Assembly: GCA_947650365.1 (NCBI GenBank)
Contig: OX393550.1
Location: forward strand, 98,576,424 to 98,640,423
DNA from: Chamaelirium japonicum
Taxonomy: Eukaryota > Streptophyta > Magnoliopsida > Liliales > Melanthiaceae
Direction: 5' to 3'
Length of the DNA: 64,000 nucleotides
Position 1 is the stretch's first letter, and each line of letters opens with the position of its first letter. The notes under the pieces were generated by a model. The model made no database searches. It saw nothing but the letters and a program-made list of their open reading frames with translations, and was not told the origin of the DNA. This document shows, in pieces, positions 54,648 to 64,000 of the stretch. Both the position numbers and the translations under genes were made by a program.

Positions 54648-57600
54648 ATGAAGAGGAGCTGCGACGCCGTCAGGCTGTACGAGTGGGCGGACGTGGTCCT
54701 CCCATGGCTGCCCCCTCCCGACCTCGCCGCCGTATCCTCCACCTGCAAGTCCCTCCACCGGGCGGCGAGCGCCGTCACCGCCCGAAGATCATCCGACGCC
54801 TCCAGAGGCCTCGAGAAGTACCCCATCCCCTTCCTCAACGCCGTCGGCGCGCAACCCTACTCCTACTTCCTCTACACCCGCCACTCGATCCGGGGATCCT
54901 CCTCTCTCCTTCCCTCCTCCCAGCCGTGGGGCGGAGCAGCGCCGGCGGTGCCCGTGTCGGACCCCTCTTTTCCGGCGGATTTCGCCTCCCCGCTCGTGGG
55001 GGGCTCCGTCGGTTGCGCTTGCGAGGAGTGCTCTACGTCGGAATCCGGGGAGCTGGAGGATTGCCCGTGTTCGACTCCGAAGCCGGAACTTCCATCGGGC
55101 TTGGATGCGGGAATGGAGCTGATGATGGAATGCGGGGCAAATTGTGGTTGCGGGTTGGAGTGCGGAAATCGCTCGACACAGAGAGGGGTTTCTGTTAGGC
55201 TGAGGATTGTTAAAGATTCGAAGAAGGGGTGGGGATTGCATGCGGCGCAGTTCGTACACAGAGGGGAGTTTGTTTGTGAATATGCCGGTATGAGATCTTC
55301 GTATTTTTGATTAGTTGTGTGTTCAAATCCTTTTCTTTCCCTTGCCATGGTTGATGATGAAATGAGCTGATGATAGTTAGGAACTTAGAAGGCCCAATAT
55401 GTTTGAGAACTCATCCTAACGCCTTGCATATATGAGCATTGTCGCCCTAGGGATGGGAGGAGAAATTCAGTGCTCCTCATAGATACCTATCCGGCTTGTG
55501 TCTACCCATTGAACTTCCGTGAGGTTGGGTTGTCGCCATTGGTGACTTTCTTTATGGGCTTAATCCCATCCCCCTCGATGATTCTGGGACCATTGTCCAA
55601 GATAAGCCTTTTGTTAGCTGATCAGCAATGTTCTTTTCAGATTTGATGTGATATGTCAATGGTATCATATTATGTTTCATTTTGTACCTTAATGATGAGG
55701 GTCGTACCTTTAGGTGTCGATTCATTTTCACATCTGTATTTTCTTGACTGTGTTTATCAATTGCAGCTTTACAATCACAATGAATAGAGATAGGTGGAAG
55801 TGGCTTATCTACCAAGGGAATGGCAACAAAAAGATCCCTTTGCCTCTTGGCTCTTCCGTACACGTGGTATCTAGTTAATCATCTCAGATACTATTGTGCT
55901 CCTAGCCGTTATAGTTTTCTTGGTTCATTTCCTAGCAACTGATGCTCCTCCTAGTAGGAGTACAAACTTTGTAGTGAATTTGACATTCATAGTGTCACTA
56001 ATCCAGTTGTCATCAATGTATCCTTCCAAGACAACATGATAGCCACTAAAGCATAGTCCATAAGTCAATGTTCCTTTAATGTATCGAAGGACTCTTTCTA
56101 AGGCCTTCGAATGATCTTCACTGGGCTTACTAGTGTATCTACTAAGCCTATTCACATCATAAGCTAAGTTCGATCATATGTAGTTTGCTAGAAATCGTAG
56201 CGATCCTATAATTTGTGCACATTCACTTTGTAAGGTTGTATTTCCAATATTCTTCTTAAAATGAGTATGGGGTTCATATTTGGTAGACATTATATCACAA
56301 TCAAAGTAATATAACTTTCTTAATACCTTTTCAACATAGTAAACTTGGGTCATTTTAATGCCCCTAGCATCTCAAGCGATCTTGGTGTTAAGGATCATAT
56401 CAGCCTCTCCCAAATCTTTCATATCGAAATTTTGGGATGTGAAGGTTTTTATATCATTTTTTATCTCTAAATTAGTGCCAAAGATAAGTATGTCATCGAC
56501 ATATAGGCTTAGGATAACCATATCATCTCCGTAAACTCATATACGCCTCATCTGTTTTGTTAATAACAAAACCATAAGATAATACTACCTAGTCAAACTT
56601 CTCATGCCATTGTTTGGGAGATTTCTTAAGCCCATACAATGATTTAACATGCCTGCAAACCTTGTGTTCTTGACTAGGAATAACAAAACCCTCAGGTTGG
56701 TCCATATGGTTCTCCTCATCTAATTTTCCATTTAGGAAGGCTGTTTTGACATCCATTTGATGGATGACTAGCCCTCGAATGGAGCCTACGGCTTAATACT
56801 CTAATGGTGGTGATCCTAGCAACAGGGGCATACACATCAAAGAAGTCTACGTCGGGTTTTTGGTTAAAACTCTTGGCAACTAACTTGGCCTTGTACTTTT
56901 CTACTGATCCGTCTGGTTTTAGCTTCCAATGTTTTTTGAACCACGGGGTCAATTGGTCAACTCCCAAGTATGGTTTTGGAGAATAGATTGCATCTTGTTA
57001 TTCATCGCTTCCTTCCAAAAGGGTCAATCTCAAGCTTGTATTGCTACTCCAAATGTCGTTGGTGTGTCTACTACAAGGAACACATAGAAGTCATCTCCGT
57101 AATCCTTATCTTTCCTAGGTCTAGTGCTTCTCCTAGGTTGAAGTTCTAACCCATCCTCCATAGGGCTGACAGTGTCTTGGTGGAAACTAGGTTGACTCAC
57201 TAGTGCATACATTCTAGTCTTAAATGGGAAAATGTCCTCAAAGTAGGTAGCGTAGCGTCTCTAGCCTCAATGATGATATTTTTGGATATGCCATCGATAT
57301 CCGACCTAATGACTAGGAACCTATTGACATTACTATCGTACAAATAGTAGCCTTGGAAGGGGTAGATATTTCCTCCTTTTAAGTGTTGTAACTTTAACCT
57401 TTTCTCATGTGTCTAGAAAGTGTGTATTCGGCTCATTCAACCACACTTGTCTGAGCTAAATGTGACTTTCATCCATCGGCGATACAGCACATCATACCTC
57501 TTTTTTGAAGTCATTGCCCAGAATTTAACCAAACAATGGTATGAAATGAGTGCTCTTTACGGAACCAAAAAAAAAGAAAGAATGGGGATGCTTATTTATG

Positions 57601-60600
57601 GGCAACTTCAACTATTTCACCGCATGTTTTGACCACATGTTCTAGCTACTCCCTCCATCTACTATCACAATACACTCCACTCCACTGTAAAGTACTCAAC
57701 CGTCAATCCTCTTTTTTGGACTGTAAAAGTTTGAAGTCATCACTCGTCTTACCACGAGACTTTCTCCTTGTAACGGGAGCTTCTTTCCACAACAACTGCT
57801 TCTTCCATTTCAATCTTCTCATTAGGATCTTCTTTCAACTCATTCTCGTCATATGTGTCAGCTACAATTGTCACTTGCTGATGTGGACATGAATACGGTT
57901 AACATGTGTTCTCCACACTTGAACAACATGCATTATTATCTTTATACCTTTGTGTTTCAACGTCTTCTCTTTGCTCCAATCACTCATTCAGTTCCTCCAC
58001 TTGATCTAAATCTAGGTCAATTATTTGGAGTAATCTCCATATTTGATCTAGAACTACAAGCTCCTGACATGTTAGAATTTGTCACAAATCCAAGAAAATA
58101 TTTCAGCAGTTCATCCCAAATGTGATACCCGCACTTCTGCATGTTATGCATTTTCATTTTGGGTAGGCTTCCTCCAAAATAAGGATTCTCACCACTCCCA
58201 ACTCATTGTGGATAGCCATATACAAGCCCGACAAGTAATACATCGACAATTGCACCATGGTTTTGGACAACCCAACACAAGTGGGCCATTATTGAATTTT
58301 TAGGTATAATGCTACTTGCTGATGAAATTCTATCACGAGCCATGAATTTTTCGTGTAGAGCCATCATATAAATAGTAAGACAAAATTGCTTATGGGAGTA
58401 TTTGTTTCATAGGATCCCATATAGAGATCTTTGCTTTTCCTTATTGCATCCATTGCTACTCCAATCATTTACATCAGGTAAATTCGCTTATCTTCAACTT
58501 CATCTTCATGAACAAGACTTTTTGTGATTTTTTGAAGAACTTCTGTTGGAGTAATTTCCAGATAGTTTTCCAGTCAAGATACCCGTGTAGTCTGGCTCAA
58601 CAATCTGGACTTTGCTGTTGTTGGACTCCATCACTTGAACTAATATCTCCATGAACACACCTTGTGTAGGTTGTTCGATTGCATTGTTTGAATGATGAAG
58701 CACCTCCCTCAGGTTCCTCTTTTGGTGGAATCGTGGTAGTGAAGAATTCATGATCAAGATCCACCTCTCGTGTTTTCACTTTTTGATCACACTGTAGATT
58801 TTAGATTCCTCATGTGAGCTCCTCTATCTATCTTCTCACATCTTCCATCTCCAACTGAGTGGCTGGATTCACACAGGTGTGCTACCATGTGCACCCTTGG
58901 CCTCCATTTGTGCCTTGCCAGGCTTCTGCTCATTTAGGTGTGTTGTTGAGATTTGCATGCCTTGGATGTTGGTTTATCACTTCTAGCTTTGGGGTCAATA
59001 TGCTGCAAAATGAATTGTAGAGATGATCAGTCTAAAATGTCTATAAAGTACTTATTATATCCTGGTAATTTTAGACAAGTAGTGTAGCATATATTTCAAC
59101 ATTTCTGATCATGATCAGAACCATTACCCCAATTATGTTCAGATAATGTTAAATTGGTTGAGACGGAGAGTTCATCATGGCCCTAATTTTTTATTATGTT
59201 TTCTGAATGGCTCCTCCTTGTCCCAATAAAAATTAGTATCACTGTAGTGATAAGCATTTCTTCGACCTACATGGAAGATCGATGTTTTGCATACTCCTAT
59301 GGGACCTCCTTTTTTTACCATAATTTTGTTAGCAACACACAGCACCTGAAACCCACATCACCCTAGCCCAACACTACAAAGACCCCTCCCCTTCCCTCCC
59401 CAAGCCCAATTACAAAGGCTCACTTAAGCCCACATACACCCAAGAACACACACTCAACTACCAATTACAAGCCACTTACAAATGCTCACTCAAGCCCCTC
59501 CCCAAGCCAAATTACAAGCTTGAAAAACAAACCCACTTACAACCCATTTCCAAGCCCAACCTACAAGCCCAACATCCAATTACAAAACCAAACACAGAAC
59601 TGGCCCAAAGATGTCGATGGAGCAAAGTTGTCGGATCAGTTTGGCTACCAATCAGAGGGAAGCAGAGCATGCATCATGCATGAGGTTGAATCCATGCCCG
59701 AGCAGACTTGGTGAGCATCGATGTCGGGAATGATACACCGTTCAGGCTGATCACCATCGGGGAAGAGGATGATCTTAGATCCTGATCCGAGGTTGTTGCT
59801 CAGCCGTCGGAGAGGTCCACATCGAGGTCAGTGTTGAAGAGACGGTAAGCCTTTTCATAGCTGAGACCCTGGTAAGACTCCATGGATCAGATGGCGGGAG
59901 GGAAGGAAGATGAGGCAGCACCAGAGATCATCTCGACCGAATTCAGAGCCGACGATAGAGAAACTTCAACTGAGAGTATAAGGGCTGGTGGTACCGTGGT
60001 GATGTTTTGATGCAGACCAGAGGATCTGAAACTGGAGCACGAGGTCTAGTGTTGAGGCTTCGACAGAGTAGAGCACGAGAGTGCTCAGTCGCCAGAGATG
60101 ATCACAGCTCCGCGACATGCCACACCCGATCTCTCCACGGCACCAATCGCTCTGGTGCAGCTTCGGATCGCAACAGATGAGGGGCATAGCACAAAGGGGA
60201 ACAATCGGAGAAAAGGGAGATCCAGTCGAACTTCGGTATTTATCTGGTCGTTTCCACGGTCAGCTAGAGGCAGAGCAGAGGTGCTGGCCGAATCAAGGAT
60301 CATGCAGGCAGAGGAGCGGTGGCCGAGAATCACGAGCAATCGCACCAGATCTTTCTACTATCTTCCTCCCAATAAGAGGTCTATAATTATATACAAGTGC
60401 AAGGTAGAGTTGGTTTGAACTCTAACAAACTTCTAACCACTCAAGCCATCCCTAAGAATGAGCAACAATTTTACCTACCAGGGGATAGGAGAGTTTGCAA
60501 AGCAACTGATGCTTTGGTGAGGAGGTTGTGGGTTCAACTCTTCCTCCCATTGATTTACCCAGGAGTGAAATGGGAATTATCTATTGGGTCGGGCTTCACT

Positions 60601-61404
60601 CCCGGAGGGAATAGTCCAAGCTTGAAGTCATTGCCCGAAAGGTTTCGGGACACCCGCCGATCTCAAAAAAAAAAAGAACGAGTAACAATTTTTGTCAATA
60701 GGCCATGTTTCCCATACCTGTCATGCTTCACTAGGGGAAAGGAATGTCCTCTGACGACTCTGAGCCTCTGAGGCTGGTATGTCTTTGACAAATGGAGTTG
60801 ATCAAAGTTTTGGAAGGTAATTCATATGCATTGTCACCGCCTTGCTGCCACTGTAATCAGTATTTTATGAGTTTGGTGTTCATGAAAACTTGAACACCAA
60901 ACTTGGGAGTTGTGTTGTTTGCTTGTATCAAAGCATTTTTTTTTCTGAGCTCAAATTTGTCCTCAATGGCATTGTTCTGATGATGGTGATCTTGTATGAT
61001 CTTTATTATGAGCAGGCGAATACCTGACGACGGAAGAAACTAGAAGGCGGCAACGGATGTATGATGAGCTGGCATCCCGCGGTCGGCTTTCACCTGCACT
61101 CCTCGTTGTGAGAGAGCATCTTCCATCAGGCAAAGCGTGCCTGAGGGTGAACATCGATGCGACGAGGGTCGGGAACGCGGCCCGTTTCGTCAACCATTCG
61201 TGCGACGGTGGCAATCTGCTGGCTGTCCTGGTACGGAACTCTGGGTCGGTGCTCCCGAGGGTTTGCTTATTTGCTGCTGCGGATATACGCGAAGGTGAAG
61301 AACTCGCCTTCAGATACGGAGGTGTTAGGCCGAGGCGAAGGAGCTTGCCTTGCTTTTGTGGTAGCTCTGTCTGTTTAGGTGTGCTACCTTCTGAAGAAAC
61401 CTGA
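54648..61404 (+). CDS. SUVR3: SET-domain histone-lysine N-methyltransferase, SUVR3-like (2 exons)
   Basis: Exons 54648-55287 and 61016-61404, intron GT...AG in phase 1, product 342 residues, close to the known plant SUVR3 length. Residues 12-60 are F-box-like (VLPWLPPPDLAAVSSTCKSLHRAA). The pre-SET has nine cysteines (123, 125, 128, 139, 141, 162, 166, 168, 172), as expected for a Zn3Cys9 cluster. The SET domain starts near residue 181 with KGWGLHA, and has FVNHSC at 271-276 and ELAFRYGG near 309-316. A post-SET CFCGSSVC (326-333) gives CxCx4C. All catalytic landmarks are present. The protein should transfer methyl groups from S-adenosylmethionine to a histone lysine, probably H3K9 by family, in the nucleus. 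The ATG begins a GC-rich exon; no better upstream start is seen. The 5.7-kb intron splits the SET domain and carries a copia relic and a SINE. A family B MITE ends about 100 bp upstream. Confidence 0.93.
55540..57390 (-). pseudogene. Decayed Ty1/copia pol in the SUVR3-like intron
   Basis: Minus strand, from the right: integrase C-terminus (KGYYLYDSNVNRFLVIRSD, about 57370-57300), the linker QPRRSTRPRKDKDYGDDF (57130-57080), RT (WKLKPDGSVEKYKAKLVAK, DVYAPVARITTIRVL, 56910-56790) and, with many stops, RNase H (LERVLRYIKGT, GYIDDNWISD, 56110-56010; CDCKAAID, KSEKNIADQLTKGL, 55790-55600). No LTRs are identified. It lies antisense within the intron. Confidence 0.88.
57391..60453. other. Rest of the SUVR3-like intron, unrecognised
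   Basis: 57420-59330 is AT-rich with scattered frames. The minus strand near 58860-58600 reads MEDVRR-stop-IEELT and similar, perhaps gag coiled-coil of an old gypsy element, but this is weak. 59380-59600 is a low-complexity array of 'aattacaagccc' words. 59600-60400 is more GC-rich with no recognised protein. Confidence 0.4.
59380..59600. repeat. Degenerate ACAAGCCCA-type low-complexity array
   Basis: Repeated words 'aattacaa', 'cttacaa', 'caagccca' and 'ctcaagcccc' at irregular spacing in the SUVR3-like intron. Confidence 0.7.
60473..60673 (+). mobile_element. tRNA-related SINE, copy 3 (best preserved)
   Basis: A 201-bp element flanked by a 19-bp target duplication (60454-60472 aagaatgagcaacaatttt; 60674-60692 aagaacgagtaacaatttt; 17/19). 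It begins 'acctaccaggggatagg', has 'gcaaagcaactgatgctttggtgaggagg', B-box-like GGGTTCAACTCTTCC, then a non-tRNA body, and ends in an A-run. It lies in the SUVR3-like intron, 340 bp before exon 2, in sense orientation. Confidence 0.88.
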
Positions 61405-61714
61405 TGGAAGCTCTGTTTGTTCCAGTGTGCTGTGAATTAACTCGTGCTACAGTTGACTAACTACTAAGGGCACCCCACCGTCAAAATATTGATGGTTTAC
61501 GGCTTTGAGAAGCTGTTGAAGCTGAAGAAGAAAAGTCGAAAACCCGAGATATGAGTAGAATCAGATCTGTTCATTGCTCCATGAAGATACAAGGTTTGGA
61601 AGAAAATATCATAATTTCCTTAAATGAAATTTTTGATAAAAACTGCAAATTGATACCTTGGTTTATATGTACTTGTATAAGAAAGGTTGAAACATATTTG
61701 ATCTATTGTGGTGG
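61405..61714 (+). other. 3' UTR of the SUVR3-like gene and spacer
   Basis: No further coding exon is evident. 'aatgaaattttt' and similar words could serve as poly(A) signals, but I cannot set the end. Confidence 0.4.
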
Positions 61715-61722
61715 ATCCATGT

Positions 61723-62298
61723 TAGGGATGCAACTCGGGCAGGTTGGGTCAGCCCAAGCCCAACCTAAGTACTAAAACCCCCAACCCTAACCCAACATCT
61801 AACCCAAGCAAAAGTTTCTATGCTCGGATAGGGCTCGGGTTAGCCCAAGTTGGTATGACGGGTTGGGTTGTGCAAGTTTGGATATACTTATTGTTTAAAA
61901 TTTTATCCTTTGAATATCAAAATCCAAAACAAACTTATACTTACTAAAACTACCATACAACTTTTTTTACATTTCTATTCATACAATTTACTAGATTATT
62001 AGATAATGTCTTTATTTGATAAGAAAGAAGTAAATAAATAATATGGCACTGGATGAAACGGATGACTGTGATTGTGACCCTGCAACATATGAGTAATCGG
62101 GGTGGTTGTGATTGTTACATTTATATCACACTCATAGATATACATGAGTATTAGGGTTCAGGTTGGATCGGGTTGCCTGACCCCTCAATCTAAGCCCGAT
62201 CCAAATTCAAAAGTGCAACCCAATCTTCAAATACATCAACCCAAATCTATCTAAAATTTGGGTTGGGTCAGGTCCAACCTGCCCAAGTTGCAGCCCTA
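61723..62298. mobile_element. hAT-like MITE, family G, copy 3 (complete)
   Basis: The ends are TAGGGATGCAACTCGGGCAGG and the inverted CCTGCCCAAGTTGCAGCCCTA. The 8-bp duplication is ATCCATGT (61715-61722) / ATCCAAGT (62299-62306), 7/8. The subterminal regions are rich in 'cccaacc/ggttggg', the centre is AT-rich. 576 bp, no transposase. Confidence 0.88.
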
Positions 62299-62336
62299 AT
62301 CCAAGTAACTCATTTGCTTTTTACTCTATACTTTTT

Positions 62337-62658
62337 AAGAAAAATTATAAAAACCTCCCCTGAACTATACACCATATTTCACATTAGTCCCTCAACCTTT
62401 TTTTTTTGAACAATTTGATCATTGACCTATGCTCCATCTGCATGTAGCCCCCCACCATCGATTTTTTATCCCGAAAACACCTTATCAATTTCCAATAAGA
62501 CTCAAAATTGTTTTAGAATGTTTAACCTATGCTTTCTAGGATAAGGGTATTTTTGAAATAAAAATTGACAAAGGTGGCTAAATGCAGACGAAGTATAGTT
62601 CTAGGATCAAATTGTTCAAACAAAAAAAGTTGAGGGAGTTTTTTTTTGTAATTTGCCC
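62337..62658. mobile_element. Mutator-like MITE related to 4728-5606 (short form)
   Basis: The left end is 'aaattataaaaacctcccctgaactata' and the right end 'gtaatttgccc', with 'gtccctcaacctttttttttttgaacaattt' and its inverted 'aaattgttcaaacaaaaaaagttgaggga' inside. It is the same family as the 879-bp element but lacks the GC-rich interior. The target duplication is not clear. Confidence 0.7.
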
Positions 62659-63029
62659 TTTTTTATTTCCTTATTTCTTTTGACTAATTTCTATATAATC
62701 TTTTGAGAGATTTCATGATGCCATACCGCTTTGGTTCTTGGATATGAAATTATTGTCAGGGTTTGGTGTTGGTATTAGATCAATCTTTTGCTATTATGAA
62801 TGGTAGTTACATTATCTAAAAGTCTCATTTTTTTTTCCAAATATATCAAGGAAAATTGTCTTTACGACTTGTTACAATATTTATGCATTTGTTTGGAGTT
62901 CTCATGATAATGCTACTTCAGGTACTTATTAAAATTGCTATCGCCGTGGCTGACCTTTTGTCATAGACTAGTGCATACCCGTCCCATGCCGATTAACACG
63001 AAGCGAACGCCTTTGGCGCAACCAACCCG

Positions 63030-63030
<1 letters not shown>
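62659..63030. other. Intergenic
   Basis: AT-rich with no recognised feature. Confidence 0.5.
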
Positions 63031-63060
<30 letters not shown>

Positions 63061-63064
63061 CGTC

Positions 63065-63111
<47 letters not shown>

Positions 63112-63175
63112 GGAATGGAAGAGAGAGAGAGAGAGATCGGAATGGAAGAGAGAGAGAAAGAGAGATTTTTTATCC
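63031..63175. repeat. Poly(C) tract followed by (GA)n
   Basis: About 29 consecutive C, then 'gcgtccc', then (GA)n with two interruptions reading 'tcggaatggaa'. Confidence 0.95.
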
Positions 63176-63334
63176 GTTCGATTTGATCAAGACGTGATGT
63201 GATGTGTTTGATGCATACGATTAGATCAGATCGATAACTTGTCTCTGTGCAGTTTTGACCAAGTCATCACAATACTGTCTTAAGATTTTATATAGATTTC
63301 AAAAATAGTTGTCATAAATTTCAAAAATAGTTGT

Positions 63335-63342
<8 letters not shown>

Positions 63343-63430
<88 letters not shown>
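63343..63430. repeat. (GA)n microsatellite
   Basis: About 44 GA units. Confidence 0.97.
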
Positions 63431-63432
<2 letters not shown>

Positions 63433-63526
63433 ATGATCATCTCATAGGTTTTTAAACATGAATGGAAGAAAAACACCGATGAACAGCAACAATTATCTCA
63501 TAGTTCTTATAAAGGTTAAATGCCTT

Positions 63527-64000
63527 GAACCTCCCGACATTGCAGATCGCTCAAGGATTCAATCGTCAACCGAGGACTTGGAGACAGCCAACCCTCGGGC
63601 ATCCTCTGACGTTGCAGATCGTTTGAGGATTCAATCGTCAACCAAGGGCTTGGAGATAGCCAACCCACCAGGCATCCTACAGCATTGCAGATCGCCCGAG
63701 GATTCAACCGACAATCGAGGGCTTGGAGACAGCCAACCCTCGGGCATCCTCCGGTGTTGCAGATCGTCCGAGGATTCAACCGTTAATCAAGGGCTTGGAG
63801 ACAGTCAACCCTCGGGCATCCTCCGGTGTTGCAGATCACCCAATGATTCAACTGTCAGCCGAGGGCTTGGAGACAGTCAACCCTTGGGCATCCTCCGGCG
63901 TTGCAGATCGCCCGAGGATTCAACCGTCAACCGAAGGCTTGTAGATAGCCAACCCTCGGGTATCCTCCTACGTTGCAGATTGCCCGAGGATTCAACCAAC
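63527..64000. repeat. 72-bp minisatellite, runs past the window edge
   Basis: Unit starts (TGCAGATC) at 63541, 63613, 63686, 63758, 63830, 63902 and 63974: the period is 72 bp, once 73. Units share 'gaggattcaa.cgtcaa', 'gggcttggagacag.caaccc' and 'gggcatcctc'. At least 6.4 units are present. Because 72 is a multiple of 3, open frames appear on both strands, but they are broken by the one 73-bp unit and I do not call a gene. Confidence 0.95.

Noticed and set aside
60473..60673. tRNA gene
   Set aside because: There is a B-box-like motif but no cloverleaf; the A-run and 19-bp duplication show it is a SINE.
59520..60771. Host gene inside the SUVR3-like intron
   Set aside because: Frames are short, lack splice-consistent continuation and recognisable domains; the region also holds a low-complexity array and a SINE.
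63527..64000. CRISPR-like array
   Set aside because: The repeats are contiguous 72-bp units with no unique spacers, and the genome is a plant.

Overview
The window is nuclear DNA from a flowering plant. It has two host genes with plant-type spliced exons, many nested plant transposons (Ty1/copia, Ty3/gypsy-like, L1 and RTE LINEs, a tRNA-related SINE, hAT-, Mutator- and Harbinger-like MITEs), long GA/CT microsatellites and no operon-like packing. The very GC-rich first exon of the SET-domain gene suggests a monocot, but I cannot name the species.

Host genes. (1) 29975-40376 (+): a four-exon gene for a mitochondrial coenzyme Q-binding START-like protein (COQ10 family). The spliced product is 257 residues and all introns are GT-AG. 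Its introns hold RTE-LINE, gypsy-like and short-LTR copia remnants and a GA microsatellite. (2) 54648-61404 (+): a two-exon SET-domain histone-lysine methyltransferase resembling SUVR3. The product is 342 residues with a nine-cysteine pre-SET, a SET NHSC motif and a post-SET CxCx4C. Its single 5.7-kb intron holds a decayed copia element and a SINE. I found no other intact host gene and no tRNA or rRNA gene.

Layout. 1-5.67 kb and about 11.04-25.35 kb are two diverged copies of one ancestral segment, each filled with different insertions. The right copy is stretched by a complete 9.6-kb copia element (15610-25236, minus strand, 1.95-kb LTRs, perfect TSD ATAAG). Between the copies lie a diverged repeat pair (6.1-6.9 and 7.8-8.6 kb), a cluster of short palindromes, a hAT-like MITE and microsatellites. 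25.3-29.4 kb holds MITEs, a GA tract and the end of a truncated copia element (LTR end, primer-binding site, start of gag) that abuts the COQ10 promoter. 29.9-40.4 kb is COQ10. 41.3-49.1 kb holds a hAT-like MITE and a young 6.6-kb copia element (42470-49105, minus strand, 153-bp LTRs differing at 2 positions, perfect TSD ATAAT). 49.5-53.5 kb is a mosaic of L1 LINE pieces and MITEs. 54.3-61.4 kb is a MITE-flanked SUVR3-like gene. The right end carries MITEs, GA tracts and a 72-bp minisatellite that runs off the window.

The two host genes have unrelated jobs (respiratory quinone function; chromatin methylation), and nothing here suggests they work together. The main interest is structural: nested insertions with readable target-site duplications and empty sites, several short-element families, and transposons close to or inside both genes. 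I saw no clear candidate for a wholly new biological system.
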